Assembly: GCA_037044905.1 (NCBI GenBank) | Contig: JBAOKB010000098.1 | Span: 1-57,529 of the forward strand | Direction of reading: 5' to 3' | DNA length: 57,529 bases | Origin: Hortaea werneckii | Taxonomy: Eukaryota > Ascomycota > Dothideomycetes > Mycosphaerellales > Teratosphaeriaceae | In this document: positions 11,765-20,738 of the stretch, in pieces | How positions within the stretch are numbered: the stretch's first letter is position 1 | Layout of the letters: each line of letters opens with the position of its first letter | Program-made: the position numbers and the translations under genes | Notes under the pieces: generated by a model | Databases searched by the model: none | Seen by the model: only the letters and a program-made list of their open reading frames with translations | What the model was told of the DNA's origin: nothing

Positions 11765-13057
11765 TTAATCCGACTCCTCCTCCTCATCATCATCACTCTC
11801 CGCCTCCTCCAACCACGTGAGGAAAGTCTCAGCCTGCTTGCGGACCTTCCGACTCGTCGAGATATCCACATACTTCTTACTAGCCTTCTGACCCCACGCC
11901 TTAAGCTGATCCTCACTAACGATTTCATTTTCGTAGACCTGGAGCAAAATCGCCGAGATAGTCGGGATGAGGTTGGGGTGGTCGACGCCGACGAACCGTT
12001 CGAGACCGCCGAGGAAAGCCTTCTCGTGCTTGTCGCCATTAGAAGTCATTTTCTGGAGCAGGGAAGCACGGCCTTCGACCTGCTTCTGGGCGACGACTTT
12101 GTCGTCGAAGAGAGTCTGGGCTAGGACGACGAGGGTGCGGTGTTTGGATTCGATGCCGAGGTCCTTGGCCTTGAGGTAAATGTCGACGTCCTTGAGCTTG
12201 GTGACGCTGCCTTCCTTCTTGGCCTGCTCCTGGATCCAGTTGCCCAGGTCGTCGTAGTGGCTGGGGCCGCTTTCGTCGTCCTCGGCGGCTTCGTTGATAA
12301 CGAGGGTCTGCTTGAGGTCGTCCGGCAGGGCTTGGGCGCGGGCCTTGATGGCTTCCTCGGACATGTCGACGGACCATTCGACTTCCTTCTCCTTGATCTC
12401 GTTCAGCTCTCTGGCCTCGGCGTTGATGCGGCGGGTGAGCTCGTCGTCAGAGCCCGCGTCGTTGCCGACGTCGCCGTCCTCATCGCCCTTGTCGCTGCCG
12501 CTCTCACCTGGCGAGGGGTGGCCATTGGCATCATCGTCAGAGCCAGCCGTACCGTTGCGCTCCGCCTCGCGGCGGGCGCGGCGCTCAGCCTTCTTGTTCG
12601 ACTTGTCCTTCTTGCCCTTCTTCGGCGCATTCTTCAAGATGAAGCCGGAAAGCTTATGGCGCAGGTCAGGGTGGGTGTGCTGACCGCAGGCCTTGCAGTC
12701 CAGGAAGATGTCTCCGTCCTTCACATTGACCACGGTTTCCGGGTTCTTGCAACTCTTGCAGAGGACGAACTTGTTGATGAAGCCATCGAGGTAGTCTTGC
12801 AATTTGCCGGCCTCGTGCGCGCCGTTGATGATCCAACGGTCGTCCTTAGGGTCAATGTTCGTCTGGGCGCCCAGCTCAAAGCCGAAGTACTTGATGACAT
12901 AGTTCGGCGGACGGGCGAGCTGGTCAGCGACGTTGGACAAGTTGACGATGACCGTCTTGATGCCGTTACCCTTGCCTTCAATCTTGGACTGCAGGCGTTC
13001 CATCTTGTAGCGGTAGAAGGGGTCGGAGACATCGCGGCGAATGTTGACGTTGGCCAT
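11765..13057 (-). CDS. TIF5: Translation initiation factor eIF5
   Basis: eIF5 is the GTPase-activating protein for eIF2-GTP in the 43S/48S complex and bridges eIF2, eIF3 and eIF1. One exon, 430 residues. The N-terminal domain starts MANVNIRRDVSDPFYRYKM; Arg16 aligns with the catalytic arginine finger of yeast eIF5. A C4 zinc ribbon follows with Cys100, Cys103 (CKSC) and Cys121, Cys124 (CKAC). Residues about 145-230 form a Lys-rich then acidic linker with many Ser/Asp/Glu. The W2-type HEAT domain (about 265-415) ends with KQAETFLTWLEEAESDDDEE, the acidic/aromatic C-terminus that binds eIF2-beta and eIF3c. Length agrees with family members (about 400-430). The absence of introns and strong codon bias fit a highly expressed gene; the same bias leaves a long open antisense frame, treated here as a shadow. 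Confidence 0.97.
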   Translation of the reverse strand: MANVNIRRDVSDPFYRYKMERLQSKIEGKGNGIKTVIVNLSNVADQLARPPNYVIKYFGFELGAQTNIDPKDDRWIINGAHEAGKLQDYLDGFINKFVLCKSCKNPETVVNVKDGDIFLDCKACGQHTHPDLRHKLSGFILKNAPKKGKKDKSNKKAERRARREAERNGTAGSDDDANGHPSPGESGSDKGDEDGDVGNDAGSDDELTRRINAEARELNEIKEKEVEWSVDMSEEAIKARAQALPDDLKQTLVINEAAEDDESGPSHYDDLGNWIQEQAKKEGSVTKLKDVDIYLKAKDLGIESKHRTLVVLAQTLFDDKVVAQKQVEGRASLLQKMTSNGDKHEKAFLGGLERFVGVDHPNLIPTISAILLQVYENEIVSEDQLKAWGQKASKKYVDISTSRKVRKQAETFLTWLEEAESDDDEEEESD

Positions 13058-14370
13058 GGTGACGGTGTTGGCTGGTTCGTGGACTGGTAGGTCGTAAGGT
13101 TACGGATTACCGGTGGCAGAAGGAGCTGTGACGGCTAAGTTACTGCTGGCTGAGACAGACATGCAGTTAGACACGCAGCAAAGTTTGCTCGACGTATCTG
13201 GCAGGCAAATGATGCCTTTCTTTGATGCGTTTATGCAGGAATGTTGGCGGTAGATGACCTAATGGAGGCAGATGATGCTGGATATCAACCGTTGTTGCGC
13301 TCGTAGCCGCTACAACGGGGTATTCTTGCTATACGGAATGGTTGCTGCTCCTCGGGCGGCGGTTCGACTTGGAAAGCGTTCACGTGGGACGAATACATAA
13401 ACTCGATCCCTCGGATGGCGAAGCCTATGGTGGGGTTTGCTGGGTGGATTGGATGGGAAGATGGTGATGGGTGCACGCCGCGCAGTGTCTGTCGCTGGCG
13501 GTGGGGTGGCGGCTATCACTCGATGGGTGGCGATCAGGTTGCCGATGATGGGTCCGTTGCTTTCGCAGTCGCGGTTGATGGTGATGATAAGCGTTGTTGT
13601 CCAAGGTTTGGAGGTGGATGGGGTGAGGAATACGGTAACAAGCGTCCGGTGCGGGCAGATTTTGACTGATGACTGGCACACATTAGAGTTGTCGGAATCC
13701 CCCGCGTCGACCTGCGCTGGGCGGGCACGTGTTTTGCCTCTCGGGCCGGTCAGTCACGAATCTGTCTGCAGTCCATCTCATCCATACATCCACCTTGTGC
13801 ACATGAAGGATCGTATAGCACTTGTCATGCCAGTCCAGTGTCTTGATCTCTTCTCTCCCACTGCCGCTACCCTTTTGCGATTGTGCCTTCGCCATAAAGA
13901 AACCGGCAAGAGCCGTGGACAATACGGGACCCTCCCTCTTCCCGACCGGCTTTGCGGAATTCCGTGCGGGAAGCTGGAACCGAGAGCCACGTCCTCGGGA
14001 CGACTCTGCGAACTGCTCGTGCGGCCTCTCTTCCACTACTACCTAAGTATGTAGTACCTACATAGTGGTTATCATTTGTGCGGCAAACATCTGCGGCCCG
14101 ACAAAGGCATCAATAAGTACCAATCAGTAATATTCTTGCAACGTCTTTCGATGAAGACTTTTCACTTGGCGGCTTGCATAGAGTGTCCCTGTAGAATTCT
14201 TAGAGGTCTGCGAAACCGGCGATACAGCCTGACATCAGCACCTCGATGTCACTCGGCTTCCCGAATTCAAATTGGGTTGTCTACATACCTAGGGGGCTTA
14301 GTATTAATGCTCACCGTGACACCGTACGAACACTTTGGACTAGGACATCAGCTACGCTTGACGTCCAGCC
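13058..14370. other. Intergenic: divergent TIF5 / THI6 promoter region
   Basis: 1.3 kb between divergent genes. Open frames exist on both strands at 13300-14050 but carry no known motif. I looked for a TPP riboswitch upstream of THI6 (the paired CTGAGA and ACCTGA-type core) and did not find one. Confidence 0.55.
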
Positions 14371-15989
14371 ATGCCTTCGAAGAATGTAGATTACTCGTTG
14401 TACCTGGTGACTGACTCCACCCATGCAATCCTGGGCGACAAAGACCTCGTGCACGTCGTGCGGAAGGCTGTAGAAGGAGGTATGTAGACTTGCATCTACA
14501 CAGACACGCCAATGCCATTGCTCATATCTAGACAGGCGCCACCATTGTCCAATACCGCGACAAGACGTCCGATACTGCTGACTTGGTACGAATCGCCAAA
14601 GACCTCCACGCAGTCACGAGACCCGCCAATGTACCACTGCTCATCAATGACCGAGTGGACGTGGCCCTGGCTGCCGGTGTAGAAGGCGTGCATGTCGGAC
14701 AAGATGACATGGATCTAGCAACAGCCCGCAAGGTCCTCGGCCCCGACGCAATCATCGGCGTGACTGCTAACAACCTCGAGGAAGCTGTAGAGGCCGCCAA
14801 GGGAGGAGCAGACTACCTTGGAATAGGGACAGTGTACGCCACACCGACCAAGGAGAACACGAAATCCGTAATCGGTACGGCCGGTGTACAGCACATCCTC
14901 AGCGAACTTGTCAAGCAGGGACACGGCCATGTGAAGACCGTGTGTATAGGTGGCGTCAACGCCTCCAACTGTCAGCGCATCTTGTACCAGTCTGCCTCGC
15001 CGCAGAAATCTCTCGATGGAATTGCGGTAGTCAGCGCGATTATGGCTTCCTCCCAACCCAAAGAGGCGGCCTCGCATCTCAAGAAGCTAGTCAGCACTCC
15101 CCCTCCCTTCGCCACCTCCCTATCCAAAGCTGCACTATCCCGGGAGGACGTGGTGGCGAAAGCTCCTGGGATCGTCAAGGCTATGGCAACCAAGAAGCCG
15201 CTCTGCCACAACATGACGAACCTCGTAGTCCAGAACTTCGCCGCGAACGTCGCACTAGCCGTCGGCAGCTCACCCATCATGAGCAACAACGGCCTAGAAG
15301 CCGACGACCTCGCGAGTCTCGGCGGCGCTCTCGTTATAAACATGGGGACCACGACGCCCGACGTCCGAGGCAACCACTTAAAAGCGCTCGCCGCGTACAA
15401 CGCAGTAGGCGGGCCAGTACTGCTCGACCCCGTAGGCGCAGGCGCTACGGAACAGCGACGGGAAGGCGTGCGCGCGCTGATGCGAGGCGGGTACTTCGAC
15501 CTGATCAAGGGGAACGAAGGGGAGATCCGGACCGTCTCGGGGGCGCAAGGGGTCAAACAGCACGGCGTGGACAGCGGAGCTTCGCAGCTGCAGCTGGAAG
15601 ACCGCGTGAAGCTCGTCCGGGGCATCGCGGCGCGCGAACACAACGTCGTTCTTATGACGGGGTCTACGGATGTGGTTTCGGATGGGGAGAGGACGTTCGC
15701 GATCGGGAACGGACATGAGTTCCTAGGCGAGATTACAGGGGCAGGGTGTACATTGGGGACTACGATTGCTTCAATGCTTGCGGCTGAGCGGGGGGACAAG
15801 TTGTTAGCTGCGACGACTGGGATTCTGATGTATGAGATCGCTGCTGAGCGTGCGGCTAAGCGGGAGGGGGTTAGAGGACCAGGGACGTTTGTCCCGGCTT
15901 TCATTGACGAGCTGTATGCTATCAGGCAGGAGTCGATGGCTGGGGATGGCAACTGGGCACAGGCAGCAAAGTTGGAAGTTGTGTCGTAG
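14371..15989 (+). CDS. THI6: Bifunctional thiamine-phosphate synthase / hydroxyethylthiazole kinase
   Basis: The fused enzyme phosphorylates hydroxyethylthiazole and joins it with HMP pyrophosphate to give thiamine phosphate. Exon 1 is 14371-14479, intron 14480-14535, exon 2 14536-15989; the product is 520 residues. The N-terminal ThiE half (about 1-225) shows SLYLVTDST, QYRDK (42-46), the phosphate-binding loops LLINDRVDVALAAG and GVHVGQDD, LGIGTVYATPTK and IGGVNASN. The C-terminal ThiM half (about 245-520) shows CHNMTN (260-265), MSNNGLEADDLASLGGALVI, LLDPVGAGATEQR, KGNEGEI and GEITGAGCTLGT with the conserved cysteine of the active site. The order synthase-kinase is that of fungal THI6. The start at 14371 is chosen because exon 1 supplies the first beta strand that the downstream ATG at 14583 would lose. 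Probably cytosolic; no targeting signal. Confidence 0.97.
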
Positions 15990-16069
15990 TCGATAAGGAC
16001 GTTAGTGCCTCTGACCCGACCAACCCGGTAGATTGATTTTCACAGAGCACACAAAAGTAACAATTAAAT

Positions 16070-17222
16070 TTACAGCTTCGACTTCCCACCCATCACAACA
16101 CCTTCAATCCACTTCTGAATCGTGTCGTTAGTCTGCTCGGGCGTGTGCCACAGAGCCCAATGGCTCGCGGGGACCTCCGCCCTCGTGAGGTTAGGAATCG
16201 CCTTCTCCATCCCCTGGCTAAGCTTCGGGATCAAAATCCCATCGTACTTGGCCTGAATAAACAGTACAGGCTGCGGGAGATGATTGCGCGTCGCGGCTGG
16301 GATATTCTGATCTTGTTCCCAGTTCAGACGCCTTGTGCGGTACCAGTTACAAGGCCCCTCGAAACCAGTCTTGGTGAATTGTTGGACGTAAAAGTCCATA
16401 TCCTAGAAGGGGGAAAAAAGCAAAAAGTCAGCAGATCGTCTACCATATCGATGCAGAAAAAATTCCACTCACCTCATCATCAAGCAAAGGCGTCTTCCCA
16501 AACTCCTCCGTCTCCACCAACTCCAGATCCACACCCTCCTGCGGCGACATGAACGGCTTCCCACTCTGCGCCTTCCCGCCATAAGCCCCATTCAAGAACC
16601 TCCTAATCCTCTTCTCATCCCGGCCCAAACACTTCTCAACCGGATGCTCCTCACTCCCCCACTGCAACTGATACCCAAAAACATCCAACCCGCCCTTCAC
16701 CAGCTCCTCCACGGACCTATACTCCGGCGTAACGGGAAAATAGGGAGTGGCAACACTAAACACATGGCTCACCAGCTCCGGATAGAACTGCGCAACGCGG
16801 TAGACGACAGCACCGCCCCAATCGTGACCGCCGAGGATGATCTGCGGGATCCCTTGTTGCTTCGCGAGCTCCGCAATGGCGTCGGCGTGGACGCGGAAAG
16901 TATAGTCCTTCAGGTCCGGGGAGAAGCCGGTGTCGCCGTAGCCCATGCAGTCGAGGGCGATGCAGCGGAGACCCTGGGCGAGCAGCATGGGGATTTGGTA
17001 TTTCCAGGCCAGGGAGAGGTCCGGGAAGCCGTGGATCAGGATGCAGGTCCCTTTCACTTCGCCTGGGGGCTGGGCGTCGAGGTAATCTTGAAGTTGGTTG
17101 TTAGCAGGCAATTAAGTGGATGGGGTTGGAAGAGGGGATGACTTACGCCAGCGCCGGCCATTGAGTTGGGCGTATTGGCTTTGGACTCTTGGGTCGTTTG
17201 GTTTGATTTTGTCGAGCGGCAT
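16070..17222 (-). CDS. Soluble epoxide hydrolase, alpha/beta hydrolase fold
   Basis: Three exons: 17147-17222, 16473-17086 and 16070-16402; introns of 60 and 70 nt; 340 residues. The oxyanion element is HGFP (44-47), the nucleophile is Asp114 in GGHDWGG, the acid Asp284 in AKYDG and the base His311 in PASHWALW. An aspartate nucleophile (not serine) plus NWYR at 249-252, whose Tyr251 would polarise the epoxide oxygen, points to an epoxide hydrolase rather than a haloalkane dehalogenase or esterase. It would open epoxides to vicinal diols, for detoxification or secondary metabolism. No signal peptide, so cytosolic or peroxisomal; the C-terminal SKL is a textbook PTS1 peroxisomal targeting signal. 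Convergent with THI6, only about 80 bp apart. Substrate unknown. Confidence 0.92.
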
Positions 17223-17706
17223 TGTTGTCGATTAGCAGTAAGTGATTGCAGTGTCTTTGTATGAAATGGCGATGTTATGAGATTGAGCTGAAGTGAAATG
17301 CAGTTGCTTTTATATAAACTCTGGGAGCTATGCTGTAGCCGAGGTCAATTACTGTCCCATACTAGGTAGGATCTGGGCAGTTCAAGCGCACATTAATAAT
17401 ACATCCGTGACTCACGGACAGACCTCGCATTCAGGACGGATGAAGTGAACTCCGCAGACTTGATTGTTATCTGGAAGGATTTGCATCCCATACGGCCGAA
17501 AGCGTGGAAGCGGACACGGGCGAGATAAAGTACAGAAGGAACAGGCAGTCTAGGGAGCTTGATCAAGGGTCTTGGCGACAACCCATATTCGGGCCTATTA
17601 AACATCGCATACTTCTATCATACCAAGGGATCCTCTATGCGAGAAAGACGAACAAAGCATACATATCGGGTATCAAGCTATCATGAATTGCACAAGCGGG
17701 AACAGT
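17223..17706. other. Intergenic: epoxide hydrolase promoter and pinin gene 3' end
   Basis: 484 bp without a gene. TATATAA at about 17311-17317 lies about 90 bp upstream of the epoxide hydrolase start on the minus strand and could serve as its TATA box. Confidence 0.5.
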
Positions 17707-18765
17707 CTAGTAGATGACTGTATCCTCCTCACCCTCCACCACATGATCGCCATGCTCATCCACCTCAGTGTTCTCCTGCTCCTGCTTCTGGCCAGACGAG
17801 CCTGCTGCCGTTTCATTCTGTTCAGGCCCATGCTGCTCTTCGGCTGGTTCTTCTTCCTTCTTCGGTTCAGCAGGATGCGAGTCCGGGACCTCCTGTATAG
17901 GGGCTTGAGTCACAGCATCCGGGGACGGTTGATCTGACATCTTTTTGTCCCCGTCTTTTTGTTCCTCCTCATGAGCTTCTTTTGCAGAACCATCATCTTG
18001 CTTGTGTTCACTCTCCGCGCCTTGCATCGCTTCGTCACGCGCCGGCGTTGACACTCTGCCTTCCTTCCTGTTCTCCCACTTCTCCACTTCCCTATCAACC
18101 TCATCCTTCGCCTTCCGAATCTGCTCATCGATCACATCCTCCTCCTCCGGTCTCAGCTCCCACGGCCGATAAAGTATCTTCGGCTCGGCCTTAGTCTGCA
18201 AGAAGTTGGCCTGGTCCAGCATCTGCCTATGCCGGGCCCTCATGACCTCCTTGTCCACTTCGTCACGTTGAACCTTCTTCCTGTGCTCCCGCAATCGCTC
18301 CGTCCGTCGCGCCTTGTCCTCCTGTACTTCTTCGTCTTGCTTCTGAAGCTCTGCTTTACGTCGCGTTTCGATCTCCTGTCGTCGCTTGCTCGTGCGATCG
18401 GACGGCTGGTTGAGGTTGCCTAGCAGGGCGCCAAATAGACGCTTCGAACGCTTCTTCTCGTCTACCGCGCCGGTCTTTCTGGACGCGCCCTTCGGCTCTT
18501 GGGGCTTGGAGTTGTCATTGGTATCGGCTGGCGTGTCGTGCTTCTCCTCTGCAGTTTCGGTGCTGTTGACGGGTTGATCGGTTTTCTCGTGGCTCGGCGA
18601 TCGTCGCTGTCGTTTGCTGTCTGGCTCCTCATCTTCGCTTGCGCGCCTCTTTAAGCCATTGGCGTTTGGCGATTCGGATGCTGTTGTCGGCGGCGCGACT
18701 GTTCTGCGAGTGCTGTTAGCAGGCCTTCTTCCTCGCAAGCTTGCGCGTATGTACATTTCCGACAT
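17707..18765 (-). CDS. Pinin/SDK/memA-domain nuclear protein
   Basis: Pinin-family proteins associate with the spliceosome and exon-junction factors in nuclear speckles. Read straight through, the frame gives 352 residues. The core (about 104-225) contains KKRSKRLFGALLGNL, the family signature, followed by a long charged helix (TSKRRQEIETRRKAE and onward) and KILYRPWELRPEEEDVIDEQ. The N-terminus is basic with NLS-like KRQRR at 51-55; the C-terminal 110 residues are acidic and Gln-rich, probably disordered. A likely intron of 51 nt sits at 18704-18754 (GTACAT...GCTAAC...CGCAG). Its removal turns the start into MSEITVAPPTTASES and gives 335 residues. Because 51 is a multiple of three and has no stop, both versions are open; I favour the spliced one because of the branch site. 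Confidence covers the family, not the N-terminus. Confidence 0.85.
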   Translation of the reverse strand: MSEMYIRASLRGRRPANSTRRTVAPPTTASESPNANGLKRRASEDEEPDSKRQRRSPSHEKTDQPVNSTETAEEKHDTPADTNDNSKPQEPKGASRKTGAVDEKKRSKRLFGALLGNLNQPSDRTSKRRQEIETRRKAELQKQDEEVQEDKARRTERLREHRKKVQRDEVDKEVMRARHRQMLDQANFLQTKAEPKILYRPWELRPEEEDVIDEQIRKAKDEVDREVEKWENRKEGRVSTPARDEAMQGAESEHKQDDGSAKEAHEEEQKDGDKKMSDQPSPDAVTQAPIQEVPDSHPAEPKKEEEPAEEQHGPEQNETAAGSSGQKQEQENTEVDEHGDHVVEGEEDTVIY

Positions 18766-20738
18766 GACTGCCAGCGAGTCTGTGGCCGTCGCGAGTGGTG
18801 TTTGGTCAATTGTGGTGCAGTTGTTTGTCTTGGTTTCACATGCATGCTCAAGCGGGACGCGGGAATGCCAAGGCTCCAGGCTAGGATTGGGGTAGGAGGG
18901 GACAACGTTCGGATGCTCTTCATCCGGTGTGGGAATCTGAGCAAGTCAAACGCCGCAGCATTTGAGCTTCCCGTCATTTGGGAAGTTTGGGCTTACAGGT
19001 CTTACAGGCGAATGCTGCAGTCGTTGATGTTTGATTGAGATTGCGCTGCATACCACCGGGGAATGCCCGGTAATGTCTTAGAACCTCCCTGAAGCATGAA
19101 CAAATTCGCCTCTAAAGTACAATCTCGCACAGCCTACACAGAAGCCACTTCATAGGAGATTGAGGACAGAGGTACTACGCACTAGAATGGAGATTGTTTG
19201 GTCGACATCAGTTCCGCCGACACTCGAGGTTCCTGCTGTATGCTTCTTCGGCCTCCGTAAGTAATTACCAAGCTCGTCGTCGAGTGCCTGGCCGTCGTCT
19301 TGATGGCGAATGGACGATCCTTGATTTGAATAGAAAGATTCTGAATCGGTCGTCCTAGCACTGTATCATACCTGCAAATACGCTTTTCTGGACGAAGATT
19401 TGAATTCCTTTAGTTGAAAAGGTGCTCCACTCTCGTAGCTTAATCACGCAAGTTTCAACTATCCTAGACTTGGGAATTCACTTCTGGATCTTTTCATGTG
19501 GTAATTACAAGCCTGATGATTGTTGGGGAGTTTGATATCACTGCTAAGAGCTGTCAATCCACGATCTTCGCCAAGTATTTCGAGCACTCTAAGAGGGCGA
19601 TACCGTTCAGCAGTATCTGACCTTCTGCGACTGAGCCCTGGCTGGCATTGAGCTTTTGTGCAACAGGCTGGCTGCATGTAGTGGTTTGGATATGATGTTG
19701 AAATTTCACAAGCCATTTCTACTATGCTCAACTCCACTTGCTTTGCGGGAATAGTGGCCCTCTTTCAAATGCGCTATGAATTCTGAACAGGGTACCAGCT
19801 ACCAGCAACTGCAGAGTTGCTTTGCGTGTGACAGGTTCCCGTGTAGATCGCCTGTGTATACTTTCGGTTGGATTTTGGCGCAGAGCAAGGAAAATTAGGC
19901 ACCCTGGGAAACCAAAAAGAATTTACTAAGTAAAGAGTCACTCTAGCGAAGGAATAACAATCACCAAACCGGCGTCGCCAATACTGTCTGTATCTTGAGC
20001 CACATTCATTGAAGACACGGATGTGCCTTTCTCGCGATGAATTCCTAAGGTTGCCTATCTAACGTGGCAGATGCTCGGATAGATTCATGGCACAGCGAGT
20101 CAAACAATGCGCGATTTGCCAAGTAGGGGGCTGATGACGAGCGGTTCTTGATTCTGTTAAAGAAAAATGACTTGATATCCACTGTTGGCGCATCGTAAGA
20201 CGTAGATTCCACTCGTGGACACGCGTGATGCCTTAGCTCGCTTAGGCTTCACCGATAACCCCTAGATCCGCCCGCTTACCGCGGCTGCCGCTTGAATTTG
20301 CCGATCTCGGTCGTCTTCGCCGCCTGATCATGACGCTCTGGATTAATTCGCAACATCACTAGTTGGGAGCTGGCTGCACGAGTGGAACAACGCATCCCAC
20401 GCGGCCTTGTCCCATCATCAGGATCTGATCTCTCATTCGCCGCGCCACGCGCGCGAGACCTTACATGCGTAGCCACGTGTGCGTCCGACATCCGCCGAGC
20501 AGCTGCGGCGGTGACAGGAGCAGGTAGCTGTGGTCGTACAGCACGGCTCCCGGTCTAGCTGGCCGAGCTACCAAAAGTGGCGAGGCCCGCAAGGCTCAAG
20601 GTGGGTCACTTCCAGTCGTCTTTTAACTACCTTGCCGCCCGCCGTCCCTTGCGTTATCTGATCATCTCTCCCACCCCCGGTGATAAACCACACCAACGGA
20701 AACCTCCTCAGACATCGCAGCTTGATGCTGTCCCAAGT
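18766..20738. other. Intergenic: divergent pinin gene / siderophore transporter promoter
   Basis: Nearly 2 kb, visibly more AT-rich between about 19080 and 20280 than the flanking coding DNA. No gene recognised; open frames are below 100 codons. A GATAA element near 20253 and the extended GATA site at 20654-20662 are described separately. Whether the AT-rich part is a RIP-degraded repeat cannot be told without a genome-wide search. Confidence 0.5.
20654..20662 (-). promoter_or_regulatory. Iron-responsive GATA factor site (ATCWGATAA)
   Basis: The plus strand reads TTATCTGAT, i.e. ATCAGATAA on the minus strand, an exact match to ATCWGATAA, the extended site bound by the siderophore repressors Urbs1, SRE and SreA. 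It lies 77 bp upstream of the ATG (20739) of a siderophore transporter, which is just the kind of target these repressors control. Predicted role: repression when iron is sufficient. Confidence 0.65.

Noticed and set aside
12140..13090. 316-codon open frame on the plus strand opposite TIF5
   Set aside because: Exactly antisense to a certain eIF5 gene; its Val/Leu/Ala/Asp-rich composition is the usual shadow of GC-rich third positions.
13355..13400. GGTTCGACTTGGAA as a tRNA T-arm / B box
   Set aside because: No matching acceptor, D or anticodon arms in the flanking 90 bp on either strand.
13437..14054. 205-codon plus-strand frame in the TIF5/THI6 intergenic region
   Set aside because: No recognisable motif, overlapped by equally long frames on the other strand, and no intron or start context in support. 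A real gene cannot be fully excluded.
13058..14370. TPP riboswitch upstream of THI6
   Set aside because: The conserved paired core was not found; fungal TPP riboswitches are usually in THI4 and NMT1-type genes.
14942..15718. 258-codon plus-strand frame inside THI6
   Set aside because: Arg-rich out-of-frame shadow of the THI6 kinase half; no motif.
14972..15952. 326-codon minus-strand frame opposite THI6
   Set aside because: Antisense shadow; Ser/Pro/Ala-rich without domain features.
20577..20738. In-frame upstream start for the siderophore transporter
   Set aside because: Would add 54 residues and place the iron-GATA site inside the coding region; the added sequence looks like translated leader.
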